DNA of 64,000 nucleotides from Canna indica (Eukaryota > Streptophyta > Magnoliopsida > Zingiberales > Cannaceae). The stretch is taken from NCBI GenBank assembly GCA_034359265.1, contig CP136890.1, positions 95,443,501 to 95,507,500 on the forward strand, in the 5' to 3' direction. The translations under genes and the position numbers were made by a program. Below are positions 48,060 to 60,079 of the stretch, one piece after another; the first letter of the stretch is position 1; each line of letters begins with the position of its first letter. The notes beneath the pieces were generated by a model, which had not been told where the DNA came from, searched no databases, and worked only from the letters and a program-made list of their open reading frames with translations.

Positions 48060-49108
48060 ACCCCCTCTACGCCCGAACCAAATTGGCGGTTCTCCGTCGC
48101 TCCTCCCTCTCCCTCTTGGCCTCTCGCCCTTGCGATCCTCGAGGAAGCAGCGTCATATTCTATCTTCGTTTTGGTTGCACGTCTACACCAATTCCGAAGT
48201 CGCTTCCAGGTGGGGGAGAAGGCATCCGTCCCTCCGATCGGATCTCTGATCAGTGCGGTACGTGGTGAATTCCCCGTCAAGTTGTTGCCTTTCTTCCTCT
48301 TCCTCTTCCTCTTCCTCTTCTAGTGTTTTCCTTTCTTTTTTACCTTGTCGAATGACTCGTATACCATGGGCTTTGGGTAGATCCGATCCCTTGGTAATTG
48401 TTATTTCTGGATGCAGCTTATTCTTCTTTTTCCTACTGTGATCTGTTTGAGGGCAGATGTAAGACATTAGCAGTTGCTCGTTATTCCTTTCTTTTTTCTT
48501 TGTTTTCGGTTACCCTTGTAGTTGGTTTACCTTTGATTAATGTCTATAAACAGATGTATAGTTGAAAGACTGAAATTGGCATCGCATGTTTCTCCTTATT
48601 GTTAGAAGCATCTGCTTTCTGCTATTTGTTTGTGGCCTGTGGATCTCGGCAATCTATTGTCCAAAATAAGCCTCTTTATTTGAGACAACGGTTGTTTTTT
48701 TTGTAAAAAAATATTCTAATCGTTATTCTCGTGAAACATCTTCACTTCTCTGCTTTGTGCAATTGTTCAACATTATATTACATTATTACTCATAAGTCAT
48801 AACGAAGCTGAAGGCGAGGGTTGATCCTCAAATCAAAAATATTGTCCTGGACTTGAGGTCTTAGAGTAGCAGTTTGCTATGTTTGCTGTGGGAAGTCTAT
48901 TGCTGAGACCAGAGAATACATAATCATCATCTTGGGCAGGAAGTTCTGAAGTAACTTAGTTAAGGATGCAACTTTCGTGTGAAATAAAGAAACATGTACA
49001 AAACATAAATTGGGACACATTATACTTTGTTTATTGGAACTTTATTTACCTATCAATGGAAATGGTGGTTGGTGAAAGCCCATAATTAGTTAAATGGCTA
49101 TATAAAAT

Positions 49109-49198
49109 ATATATGCCACTTTCTTAAGGGAATCATTATGATTTAAAATATATTTATATGCCACTTTCTTAAGGGAATCATTATGATTTAAATGAAAA
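49109..49198. repeat. 45-bp tandem duplication in a 5' leader intron
   Basis: ATATGCCACTTTCTTAAGGG and the following AATCATTATGATTTAAA occur at 49111 and 49156, an exact 45-bp period, two copies. Confidence 0.8.
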
Positions 49199-49770
49199 TC
49201 ATCTTTAACAACTTGTACTTGTTTTGAGCTTCAGTACATAGTGGTAGCTTTGCATCTAATTATTGTACATATGGAACAACTTTCTTAATGCATATACATG
49301 TGGATTGGCTTGTAAATAAATATTGTATTTTTGTAAATATGGATCAGGTTAATTCACACCTCTTTTTGTAAATACATGTGGATCCATGTGTCTGGCTATA
49401 GTGTTGTTATTATCAAAACCGAATTATGATATTCCTAATGCCTCAGATAAGGTTACAGTTCATATTCATAACAGTTGATATTCAGATTGAATTCTTCTGT
49501 TCACCAACTATGATGCTGGATCTTTTTTGCATTACTAAATGTGAATATCCATAGCTCTGGTTGTCTTCTCTATGTTGGTGTGCTTAAAAAAAACTTATTT
49601 AAACCAGCAAAAGTGATATTTCATTGAATTTTATAGTGGAACTGTTCTAAAAATGCTCATTTTCCTTAATCTACTGAATATTGTCCTCTCTTTTTGGGTA
49701 TTAGTGTAGCTTCGATGACTATCCATTGTACTATTTTTCAGGGCTTCAAGTTCGGGCAAATCTAACAGAG

Positions 49771-50061
49771 ATGGTTCTTGATTCATTATCATCCCCTCAC
49801 AGAAGGTCTCAAAACGCAATTTTCCTGTCTTCTCCATCCAAGAAGCAGATATCAGGTTTCAATGAATTGGGTTCTTGGTCTACCCTTGTTGAGAGGCATA
49901 GGTTCCTCTTGACAATGCTAGCTCTGTTGGCATTTTTATGCACCATTTATCTGTACTTCGCAATTACCTTGGGAGCTACAGATTGTTCAGGAATGTCAGG
50001 GGCTGAAAAGGCACTTTGTCAGGCTAAATCTTTGCACAAGGGGAAGTTAAAATTTTTCTGA
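49771..50061 (+). CDS. Small single-pass membrane protein, function unknown
   Basis: 96 aa starting MVLDSLSSPHRRSQNAIFLS, with one hydrophobic segment at about residues 46-68 (FLLTMLALLAFLCTIYLYFA) and a C-terminal tail CSGMSGAEKALCQAKSLHKG with two cysteines. I do not recognise a named family; the composition and the Ser/Arg-rich N-terminus look like a real, conserved small plant protein. The coding exon starts at 49742 after an AG acceptor. A GT donor at 48258 in a GC-rich exon suggests a leader intron 48258-49741. If so, an upstream ATG at 48083 would be in frame through the junction and could add 67 residues. I prefer the ATG at 49771 but cannot exclude the longer form. Function is unknown. 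Confidence 0.72.
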   Translation: MVLDSLSSPHRRSQNAIFLSSPSKKQISGFNELGSWSTLVERHRFLLTMLALLAFLCTIYLYFAITLGATDCSGMSGAEKALCQAKSLHKGKLKFF

Positions 50062-50400
50062 ACACAAATTGCTTCCTATCTAGCTTATGGAGGCAAGCCA
50101 TCACTCTTGGTGCCCTATTCCTTGATTATTCACCACACCATTAAGATGTAAAAACATTCATATATTGCTTCTTCTATAATCCCATTTATTGTCATTTTAT
50201 ATTTCCCGCTAAAAAGAAATTATGGATTGTACCATTTCTGTGACCTGATGTATCTAGATGATAATCAACTTTCTTATGTTGCCTGGCTGCATGACTGAAT
50301 ACTAATTTTGCAACTGGAATTTTGATGTTGAACTGATTTTCCAATATCATTAAGCTTTTTGCTGTCATACGTTACTCTATGTATTGAACTTAGTACAACT

Positions 50401-52159
50401 ATTTTTTTTTTTTTGATGAATGAACTCTGCTTCTATTCAAGAGAAATGAAGAGAAACAAATATAGGGGAGAGAGGAGATAGAAAATATATAAAGTAAATA
50501 CAGATCATAATATGAGTCTCATCACATAATAGTGCAAATATAAGAGGGTCAGCTCAATGAGTATCTTAGAAGGAAAGCATCAGCAGCGACGACCAAAATT
50601 TGAGTTGGAGTTTGTTCGGGAAGATCTGTTGTTTTGTTCTTGCCAAATAAACCATCTCCAGGTGAATGAGAAAATAGCCATAGATTTACGCAAGCGAGGA
50701 CTCAGAGATCTCCATCCAGTAATATGAAGTGAGAGTGCACCAACTTGACACATGTGGAAAAGTGTGATCCATCCATTATATGTGAATGGACTCTTGAAAA
50801 AGAGGTGGGAGTGGGATTCACAAGGTTGGTTGCATAAAACACATGAGGAATCAATAGTAATACCCGAACGGGCCAGTCTATCGTGGGTGAGGAGTCTACG
50901 GTGAATCCAGAGCCATCCAAAAATCGCCACTTTAGGAGGTAGATGAAGAGACCATAAGAATTTGTGGTGTTTGTCAGAGATACCTCTGAATGAAAGAATC
51001 CAATATAGGCTCCGAGTAGAGAAAGTCCCGTTGATTTCCCATCGCCAAGTGCTCGAGTCCTCATGAGTGTCTCAAGGTCCGAAAAAAGAGATGACATGGA
51101 GGCCCCATCATCCAATGAAGAGAACGACAAAGACCAACAGATACATATACCCAGATGGTCAAAACATCGAGCATCATATATAGTTGCAGTAGGTTGTTCA
51201 GATAGATGGTAAAGGTCTGGGTATTTCATGGCGAGGGTGGTCCCATCACACCATATATCAGTCCATAATCAGGTATGCTCGTCATTCCCGACCAAAAAGG
51301 AGGATCCAGTAAGCATCACCTCCAAAAGGTTGGAAAGATCTTTCCATATTGGTGAAGCCCATCGAATGAAGTATGACGACTTCCATGAACGGAAGTCCCC
51401 ATAGATTTGTTTCATCAACCGCACCCAATATAAATCACGTCCTTGCATCGCACGCCAGATCCATGAGCAGATATGTGCTATGTTGTGAGCCATCATATTA
51501 GAAATGTCCAATCCTCCGTCGGCCTTAAAGCAGGTAATGTTTGGCCATGAAATATGACATTTGCCCTTGGTCGATGGACAATCAGCACTAGCCTAGAAGA
51601 AGCGTCGTCGTGTCCGATCAAGAGTCTTGATCACCCAAGAAGGGGTTTTGAATAACGAGAGAGGATAGGCGGCGCAGCTTGATAGGGTACTGTTGATTAA
51701 ACAGAGGCGTCCAGCGCGTGAGAGAAGTCGGCCCTACCATCCATTGAGACGCGCATCAATACGAGCCACCATCTGTGACCAGTCGTCGCGGCGTAGTCGG
51801 CTAATCCGTAAGGGCAACCCAAGACACTTGAGTGGGACGGGAGTTGGTTGACAACCGAGAGGCCGCAATCCGAGAAGCAACATCATGCTGGCCAGAGAGG
51901 CTAGTAACAGATGATTTGAGAAGATTGATCTTTAGGCCGACCACTAGTTTGAAGCACCGCAGTAGAAGAAAGAGGTTCCGGTGGCTAAAATCATCGTTCA
52001 GACAAAGAAGAACGAGGTCATCGGCAAATAGGAAGTGGGTGACCGGCATATCCAATTGATTCCCAGCAGACCGCGGATATAGTCGCGTCGAGATGCACCA
52101 TCAATGAGGCGCGAGAGGCAATCAAAAATCAAGTTGAATAATATTGGGGAGAAACCAAG
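50401..52159 (-). mobile_element. 5'-truncated LINE with 17-bp target duplication
   Basis: On the minus strand it reads from an RT palm segment (SPILFNLIFDCLSRLIDGAS, 52150-52090) through the FADDLVLL catalytic box (about 52035-52010), the fingers-thumb segment, a GDGKSTGLSLLGAYIGFF stretch, and a zinc-binding RVT domain (AIFGWLWIHRRLLTHDRLAR at 50925-50866, CVLCNQPCESHSHLFF) to a 3' poly-A seen as poly-T at 50402-50414. The flanks TTGAACTTAGTACAACT (50384-50400) and TTGAACTTAGGACAGCT (52160-52176) match at 15/17, a target-primed duplication. Frames shift several times, so it is dead. The sequence upstream of the RT palm was lost at insertion. Confidence 0.88.
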
Positions 52160-52176
52160 TTGAACTTAGGACAGCT

Positions 52177-52437
52177 TGAGCAATTTAATTAGTCAAATAG
52201 GTTGGCTGAAGTTGGTGGATCATGGGATAACAGTTTGAATTTATTTAAGCAAAAAATTGTGATGGTCTCTGCAATAGTATTACCAGCCGTGGCACAAATA
52301 TATCCGATAGATTTGCTTTCATCTTAATGACGGGTGCAAGGAAGCCACTTTAGGGTTCTATATTATATAATATATGAAAGTGGCGATGACAGGTGACCAG
52401 GCTGGGAGCTTATTTCGAGTTGCAAGAAAAGCAGTTA

Positions 52438-52469
<32 letters not shown>

Positions 52470-53009
52470 AAGTAAATGAAAGCAATAAACTTTTTACTTC
52501 ACTCATTCTCATGGGATGAAAATGTGATTGCTCACGATGGATCCGATAACATTTAACACTAACGAATTTACGTAGAGGTGATAAGATTACTAGTAAATAG
52601 TAATTGCCGGATGACTTGTTTACAAATGAGTCGACCGGCTACAAAGAACAGGAATATTAAACGAGTTCAATTAATACTATAATATATGGAATTTATGTTA
52701 GTTAGGCCATTCAACATCATTTTAATTTGTAAAAAAACTATCAGTATTTCTTCATTCTATTTTGATGTCTGGTATATTTATTAAAAATATAATAAATGCT
52801 ATTTAACAATACTTTTATTTAAAATAAAAAATGTACAAATATATTAATTATCATGGAATCACCTCATCGGTCCGAGAAAAAATTGTGTTCATGGTTAAAT
52901 TTTCCTTTTAATGCTATTATTCAATTATGTTGCATTTGTATCACCAAATGATGAATATCCGAATTACCAATTTTAGTTTATAATCAAATAATGCAACTTG
53001 AATTCTTTA
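52177..53009. other. Intergenic, no gene; ATT microsatellite
   Basis: No coding region is seen. An (ATT)n microsatellite spans about 52438-52468. The remainder is AT-rich unique-looking sequence. Confidence 0.5.
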
Positions 53010-53840
53010 GGTGCTGTTTGGTTAGCGAAAATTATTTTTTGGTTTGGTTTCAGTGAAACTGAAAACTTGGTTTCGAAAATTTGGTTTTAGTTTCTAATTT
53101 TCAGTTTTTTGAAAACGCGTTTGGTTAATAAAAACAACATCAGTTTTAGTTAGTTGAAACCAGTAAATATTTATTTAATTATAAAAATAATATTAATTTT
53201 TCTTGAACATTTTTAGTAGTAATTAAATGTTTAGTTAGTTTACAAAATTAAATATTTGTTAATATGATTACAAAATATTTAAATGATTTAATTAATTAAG
53301 TTATTGATAATTTAAGATTTTTTTGTTCAATTAGATATAAAAATTAATTAATAGTTATTATAAAATTTTAAAAAAAAAAATAAGTCCAATGATCTAAAAT
53401 TAGGTTTGATTAAATTATAAATAGACCAACTTTAAGAAAATTGAGTTATTTAAAATTTGGGTTTGAATCAATTAGATATAAATTGGTTTAATTATTTTAT
53501 AAATTTAAAATAAAAGTTTGAGTTAAAAATGATGATTTTTATTTTTATTTTTAAAAATTCGATATAGTTTGATTTATTTTTAAATTAATTAATTTTATAA
53601 AAAAATATTTATAATTACAAAGTTATCACAGCATTTTGATAACGAAACTGACAGTCTCGAAACTACAGAAAACAACATTATGTTGTTTTCATTTTTATTA
53701 AGAAAATTGGTTTCGTTTTCATTCTGGTTTCGATTCAGTTTCACGAAAACACTAAACCAAACACGTTTTCGTAAGCAGTTTTGATTTCAGTAAAATTGAA
53801 ATCATGAAAATAGACTTGATTTCGCTAATCAAACAGGCCC
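53010..53840. mobile_element. Tourist-like element with TTA target duplication
   Basis: The left end is GGTGCTGTTTGGTTAGCGAA and the inverted right end GGGCCTGTTTGATTAGCGAA. TTA is at both flanks (53007-53009 and 53841-53843). The subterminal regions are rich in GTTTTCG/GAAACC inverted words. 831 bp, AT-rich core, no transposase frame. Confidence 0.75.
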
Positions 53841-54174
53841 TTATGGGTTTTGGTTTCACTTCTGCTTTCTTGTAAGAGTCTATAGGCAGTCTTTTGAGAT
53901 ATGCATTAAAACAAGATTACTTAGTTTGTAGCCTTGGTTGAGGTCAAGGTGTCTCTTCAGGCTTCGGAGCCCTGTTTCAAATTTGTAGACAGCTAATTTA
54001 GGTGGAAGAGGAGCGAGAAAGAATCAAAATTGTGGATGGCAAGCTATTTTGTTACACGGAAAAAACATATAATTATGCACAGCTAGTCTGAGAAGGCCTT
54101 TATTTATTATCACCTACTTGTCACACGTGACCATGCTAACAACATTTCCTACGTATCTCTGTGTAGGTTCCATA

Positions 54175-54616
54175 GGGCATGTTTGGTATCGTGTGTAAAT
54201 CTCCTGTATAGTATATTTGGAAAGGATATTAACTAATACCTACACTAAAAATAGTACCTCATAAGCTACCATAAAATGTATTAGTAATACATTCTCAAAG
54301 CTCTTCATTAGTCTGCACTAGAATTTTCAATATTTTTTATACTCATTTTACCTTCGGTCAAAAATTAATATATATATATATTAAAAAAATAATTTTAATT
54401 TATGAAATATTTTTAATGATAAAATATATTATATTATTATAATATATTACATATAATATTATATTATATAACATTATACATTAGTCAATACATAATAGTA
54501 CTATACAAGCTAGTACTTGTGTGCACCAAACACTGTATAATAATAGTACAATACATGCTAATACTATTCAGGTTAGTCAATACAGACTAGTACTATACGA
54601 TGTACCAAACGAGCCC
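54175..54616. mobile_element. Tourist-like element with ATA flanks
   Basis: The left end is GGGCATGTTTGGTATCGTGT and the inverted right end GGGCTCGTTTGGTACATCGT. ATA is at 54172-54174 and 54617-54619. 442 bp with several internal TAGTACTAT words and no reading frame. Confidence 0.7.
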
Positions 54617-54619
54617 ATA

Positions 54620-56359
54620 ATGTTTTGACCAGTACAAAGCTTTAAATTACAGAAGAGATTGCATGTGCTCGTGTACAGCTAAGGGGAGTTGGTATTAACA
54701 AGGCTGCTATTCCATACTTCAACATCATTTCAGAAGAGTCGATGACTTGTAACAATTTTTGGTGAATAATTTTCATGTGAAATGATTTTTCTGTTGCAGA
54801 TAGTAGAGCCTCATTGTAGAGGTAATAGCAACATCAGCAGAGAGAACTGATGAAGTAAAGACAATGCAGCAAACTGCAAGCACCAAGTTATATCATTCGT
54901 TCAATCAACAAAAGAGATTAGCCAAAATGATCAATATGGCAATTGCTGGTTAGTAACTTTCAGCTATGGTACCATATCTGAGACAATTTGTGATAATAAC
55001 ACAGAGATGTTGAGAATTATATGTTCATAATTCCACATAGTGAATATAAAGCCTTATACAGATGTCTGAAAACTTGCTTAATTGTGTCAGCTAGAAGACA
55101 GGATCAAGTCATTAAACAACATGGAAATTCACTTTGGATGATACAACTAGCTCTACCATATTTGAAACTTCAATACGTGCAAATATATTGTAATTTCCAG
55201 ATACAGGGAAAGAGGTAGCCATGATTTTTCCATGATTTAGAAAAAGTTTATTGTTTAGTACGATAAGAACAAATAGAGATAGAAGATTATTTTTCTACCA
55301 AATGTAATAAAGAACCATTCGAGAATTTTGGCAGTTCTGTGATGCCTTCAGTTGTAACTTCTAACTTCATAACAAGAAGCAAAAAACATTTCTATAACAT
55401 TACTTTCCAAGAGATGCTTTTCACCTAAATGTATGAGCTATTCCAAAGATACAATGCATAAATCAGAGTGAATAGGATCTCAAATCATATACAATACATA
55501 GTGGTAGAGTTTTCAGTTTCTCCTATTTCTTCACTATTAGAAAGAACTTCATTATACAAAGTTAGTGGAATTGTTGTTTCTCCAATTCAAGGATACTGCA
55601 AAAAAATTTATGTTGAACTTCCAGCTGTAAATTGAAAGGAATCCTTAGCTAAAAGAAGAGTTATGAAATACAGGTCCAACTTCAGAGTTGGAAGAGTTAA
55701 AGGATGCTCTAATTAGGAGAGAAGAATGTGAGTTATGATACTATTGACCAGTACTATCAATGAGTGGAAGTAATAAGATGTTTCAATTATGCTAGATTAA
55801 CCTTATGGTGATTCAAACTCCTCTCCCAAGTCCCAACAAAAGCAGCCCCTCCTCCCCAAGCTGCAACCAAACAACCAAATAAGATATTGGATTGTTCTGT
55901 CTTTACTTCATATTTCTCTTCCTACCAAGGTAATCCCTGAAGTATGGAATAATGAATCTGAAAATTGCCAGAAAACTATAACACACACAGCTAATGATAG
56001 CACATGAAGCAACAAATTCTCAAGTCTATGTCAACTTTAAACTGAAAAACAATGTTAGACTTAACAAGACGAGAATGCTATGATCAAAATTTCATCTTGC
56101 TATGTTGATGACATACTATTAATTTTTTTTTCCAATTAGTACCTCTCAATGGAACTCTATAGATCTTCCTCCGCCTCAAGATTACATTTATGGATGCATT
56201 GAGTAAGAATTCCAAGCAATAGTTGGTTCCCTGGCGACTTCAAATTGAGAGATGACTGCGATTGCATGTCTCTTCTAATTTCAACCATAAGGAAGACCCA
56301 ACTCTGTTGGAATAAATAATGATAAGGCGCCATTTCGTAAGCGGGTAATTTTCCATTCT
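54620..56359. other. Intergenic, no gene recognised
   Basis: AT-rich, no domain-bearing reading frame and no defined repeat. The right end next to 56360 must contain the 3' UTR of the minus-strand lysine-rich protein gene. Confidence 0.45.
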
Positions 56360-56995
56360 TCATTTCTTCTTTTTCTTATGCTTCTCTTTATGTGCAGGTG
56401 ATTCTTCAACATCTGAGTTTTCAACCTTCCTGCCGAGCGGTCTTATTTCCTCTTCAGCCTTCATTATCTTTTTTCTCTTCCCATCTTCCAGCAATTCCTC
56501 TCCATACCCACAATGTCTACCTTCTTCAACTAAATTACCATTACTCACCAATTTCCCCCCTTCCTTCATAGCAAAGATGCTCCTTTCCTCTTCAATGGCC
56601 TTCTTCCTCTTTTTCTTCCTCTCCCCATCATTCTCCATTTCCTCGCCGTATCCTTCCATTAAGTTTGTTTCTTCTCGGTCTACAAACCTCGGCGTTGTCT
56701 TTTCACCATCTTCCGACTCATCTCTTCTCCTCTTCCTACTCTTCTTATCGCCTCTCCGCTCCTCCTCATCCCTGTTCGCCGCGGAAAGTTTCTCGAGCTC
56801 GGAGAGTTTGCGGGCGGCTCGAATCTCACGGTGGAAGCGAACCAGCTCGATGAAGTCGGCGGAGGCTCGGTGGATGTACGCAGCCACTTCCGGGCGGGCG
56901 GCGTTGTGGTCGGCGGCGAAGCGGGAAAGGATAGCGGACGCCTTGGAGAGCGAGATGGGCTTCGAGGAGACAACGGATCCGGTCACCGCCCTCAT
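56360..56995 (-). CDS. Lysine-rich nuclear-type protein, function unknown
   Basis: A single uninterrupted reading frame of 211 aa. Residues 1-70 form a folded-looking, helix-prone N-terminus (SLSKASAILSRFAADHNAAR, FIELVRFHREIRAARKLSEL). Residues 75-211 are highly charged, with basic clusters typical of nuclear or nucleolar localisation (KKSRKRRR 84-91, ERKKKRKK 125-132, and HKKKKK at the very end). An internal repeat of 48-residue period is visible: GYGEEMENDGERKKK at 115 and GYGEELLEDGKRKKI at 163. I do not recognise a named family; nucleolar or chromatin association is inferred from composition only. The gene is divergent from NUP43, with 363 bp between the two start codons and a GA microsatellite 13 bp upstream of its ATG. 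Confidence 0.75.
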   Translation of the reverse strand: MRAVTGSVVSSKPISLSKASAILSRFAADHNAARPEVAAYIHRASADFIELVRFHREIRAARKLSELEKLSAANRDEEERRGDKKSRKRRRDESEDGEKTTPRFVDREETNLMEGYGEEMENDGERKKKRKKAIEEERSIFAMKEGGKLVSNGNLVEEGRHCGYGEELLEDGKRKKIMKAEEEIRPLGRKVENSDVEESPAHKEKHKKKKK

Positions 56996-57008
56996 CGCTA
57001 TCTACATA

Positions 57009-57029
57009 TGAGAGAGAGAGAGAGAGAGC
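57009..57029. promoter_or_regulatory. GA microsatellite and telo-box in divergent promoter
   Basis: A (GA)n run lies 13 bp upstream of the ATG of the lysine-rich protein, and GTAGGGTTTTG follows at about 57032. The 363 bp between this ATG and that of NUP43 is the whole candidate bidirectional promoter. No clear TATA box was seen for either gene. Confidence 0.45.
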
Positions 57030-57358
57030 AGGGTAGGGTTTTGAACGTGATGAGGTGCGGTGTTTTGAATACATCACAGGGCCCACCATCTGCGTCCATT
57101 TTGCCTCAAAATCCGTGCAAACCCTTATGAAAACTTCAAGATTGGGCAGCGCTCACGTGGACGGCGGTTTTCTCTCCAAAACTTTAACGAAATACTGGGA
57201 AGATATGGTAATGCATTTATCAGTTATTTTTTATTCCAATCAAGATACAGGTATAAACATGGGTAAAACATTAACGTGCATATAAGTACACTCTTCACTT
57301 CAAAACCCTTGCACACTTCAGCGACGAAGAAACAGAGGTCGAGAGTTGGGAGGGGATA

Positions 57359-60079
57359 ATGGAGGATTCCGGCGACCAGTATTTCCACAACTTCCCGCAA
57401 TCCAAGTCGGTCGACGCCGTCCGGTGGCTCCCCGCGGTCACCGCTTTCGACCGATTCATCGCCACCGCTGTCTACGACCAGGATGCTGCATCTTCGGCCG
57501 CAGCGTCGGCCCTCGAGATCCACTCGTTAACCCTATCCCCTTCTCCCGTATCCTCAAATGACTCCGAGCCCCGTCTCCACGTCCGATCCTCTTGGCCCTT
57601 TCCCTCAAGAATATCTGCCCTTCGCTCCTCCTCGGCCACTCACAAGCACCTTTCCGTCGTCGCTGCCACCGTCGCCGGATCGCTTCACGTCCTTTCTGTT
57701 GACCCAGTCGAGGGGTCGATTGATTCCGAGCTGTCCATTGCCGATGACCGATCGCTGCACACCGGGGTGGTTTCGGCTGTCGATCTTTTGGAGGGCGGGA
57801 GGGAGTGCATTACTGCGGGGGAGGACGGGAAGGTGAATGTGGTGAGCATAGGCGAGGGAAGGCTTGACTACAGGAGGGTACACGATAGCCATGGGCTAGT
57901 GTCCTACACCGCGGCTAGGTCGGGATCGCCAATGGAGTTCGCTACTGGTGGTTTGGGTTTCGGGGTCCAGTGGTGGGATCAGAGGAAGCCTGGTGGATTC
58001 GTGGCTCAGTTCAAGTGTAACTGGTGAGGATTACTGTTCTCACAAAATAAAAGATTCTCATTTTTAAGTGATGTATGTTTTTTCCTTGAAATGTTATATT
58101 AGGTCGTTGCCTTACATTCCTCTCATTTTTTTTCCCATTATACTAACTTTAACTTGTTTTGCACCCTAGCTAAGTTTGTCAATGCTTTATGTCATTATGA
58201 TGCAATTGATGCATGCTTACAGATTTCAAAATTTTAATTCTCCAAAACAATGTACAAATGTGATTCATGCATAAGGGACAGAAATTGGCATGATTATGTT
58301 TACCTGCAGATAATGGTGTTATAAATCTGGATTCTGCTGTAATAATTCAATATATGTGCTCTGAGCTTGAATCTGTAGTTTGTACCACTGTTTTGGTTAA
58401 GCAAACATAAATTTACTATGCTATAAAGTAATGTCGTGTATGACTTGCTAATGGTGCAGGGCGCAACACAAAGCTCCTGGCATAGTACATTCCATAGATA
58501 TTCATCCATCGCGTAAACATACATGCTTGGTAAGATGACCTGCACTCAAATGGCAACTTCTGTAGGTTTACTATCACCGGCCAGATTGGTTATTTTAGTG
58601 GCTAAATGCCTAAATGTTTTGAACTTTGATGTCCACCAAAGTGTAAAATTGGTAGACTTCGATTCCCCCTTGCATGTCTCTGCAGTAAACAATGTGGAGC
58701 AATATGACATTTTTATCCAATCTGATATGAGATTGAAACTGGAATTTGAACAATTGGACAATACCTATACTAGCATTTCCCACATTATATCGTGGTTTGG
58801 AACATAAATATTCTAAAAGCACACAGCTTACTGCATGATAAATACGCGTTTGCATGTAGTCTGTTTTAGAAGTTTTTATTTTTAAAATGACAGAATATTT
58901 GATTAGAAATACATTATGTAAGATGTAATAATTAAGAAAGAAAGTGAGAAAAAGAAAATGGATGGGCCAGGATGACAAACACAATAGTTGATTTGACTAT
59001 GTGAAACTTTTTTGAGTACCAATCAGTATGTACCTATACCTTACAAGTTGCTACTTCCCCATATCCTACAAAGGACCAGTACTACTACAAGTTTATATAT
59101 GATTAACAATGGATTTCATGTCTAGGTAGTACTACCTGGTGCCCAGTATATTTGTGAATTTGGTCCCAGCGATTTAGAAAATTGTACTTGACTGTAATTT
59201 AAATCCATGCAAGAGAGGAATAGGACTAGTAGCTAGCAAAGTCATGGTAATAAAAAGAATAGCGGAAGGTACTTGCTAGTGGCTACTTGTTGCTGCTTTG
59301 AACTTCTTGTTTGTTGCTTGCTGGTGGTGACAAGTTCTCTGCATGTCACCCAGTTGTCAGTGTTAGCTGCTGTCACAGCAAAATAGAAACTTAGGAAGCG
59401 TAATAAGAATGAAATATAATAGAATAGTGGTTCTTGCTGCTTTCAACTTGTTGCCTGTTGTTTTTTGATGCTCCTCACGAGTATCTTTTGTTTAGATGCC
59501 ATATGAACATAGGGATTGGTAAGGTTGATGTTTAATGTTCAGTACTTCAATTTAGCAATCATCATGTAATCCATTAAATGACTAGGTTCAACCCGTGGAT
59601 GGATTCATGATAGAAGCCATTCATAAAACTTTTGACCAAACCATGTATGGATCAATGTTTAAGTTATGTTTGCATGTAAGTCTACCTAGTTTTATGCTAT
59701 GCAGTGAAGTAAGCCACTTTATTGCTAGTTGTTTTTGTTTATGTACCATGTTTCCTGACACAATTGATCCTAATCTAGTCCATGATGATTTTCCATATGG
59801 CACAACATTTGCTTCATATGTTCACTAAACTCCACATTTTGAAGGTTGGAGGTTCTGCCGGTACAATTTTTGCCTGGGATATTCGGTATCAGCAACAACC
59901 AATCCTTCTGTCTGGGGTAGGGCATGATGGAGGATCCCTACCTTTCCCAGACAGTGAGGTTTGGGAAGTCCAGTATGACAATCATGTTCGGTATTCAAGT
60001 GTTAACTCAGCTGCTTCTGCAAAAGTATTACCTGTTATGGCGTGTTTGGAAAATGGGATCCTTGCTGTTCTTGAACAAG
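57359..60079 (+). CDS. NUP43: NUP43, nuclear pore WD40 protein (last exon missing)
   Basis: NUP43 is a WD40 beta-propeller subunit of the Y-shaped Nup107-160 complex of the nuclear pore. Three exons are present: 57359-58023, 58460-58529 and 59845-60079, joined in frame with GT-AG sites (323 codons plus one base). Visible family blocks are SKSVDAVRWLPAVTAFDRF at the start, GSLHVLSVDPVEGS, CITAGEDGKVNVVSIGEGRL, FATGGLGFGVQWWDQRKPGG, HSIDIHPSRKHTCL across the exon 2 end, and GGSAGTIFAWDIRYQQQPIL then LENGILAVLEQG in exon 3. Plant NUP43 continues for roughly 40 residues after this point, but no matching exon occurs in 60080-60924 and a gypsy element begins at 60925. The last exon is therefore expected beyond the window, past the insertion. 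Exon 1 is GC-rich, unlike the introns. Confidence 0.94.

Noticed and set aside
47841..48323. 160-codon plus-strand frame
   Set aside because: It runs through the inferred promoter and leader of the next gene and ends in a CTT-repeat tract. There is no domain and the frame does not join the downstream coding exon.
54640..56150. Possible extra exons downstream of the lysine-rich protein gene
   Set aside because: The 211-codon frame ends with a stop after a poly-lysine tail and nothing further downstream on the minus strand shows coding character.
56577..57011. 144-codon plus-strand frame rich in Ser, Phe and Leu
   Set aside because: Antisense shadow of the lysine-rich protein: the complement of Lys/Glu codons gives Phe/Leu/Ser.
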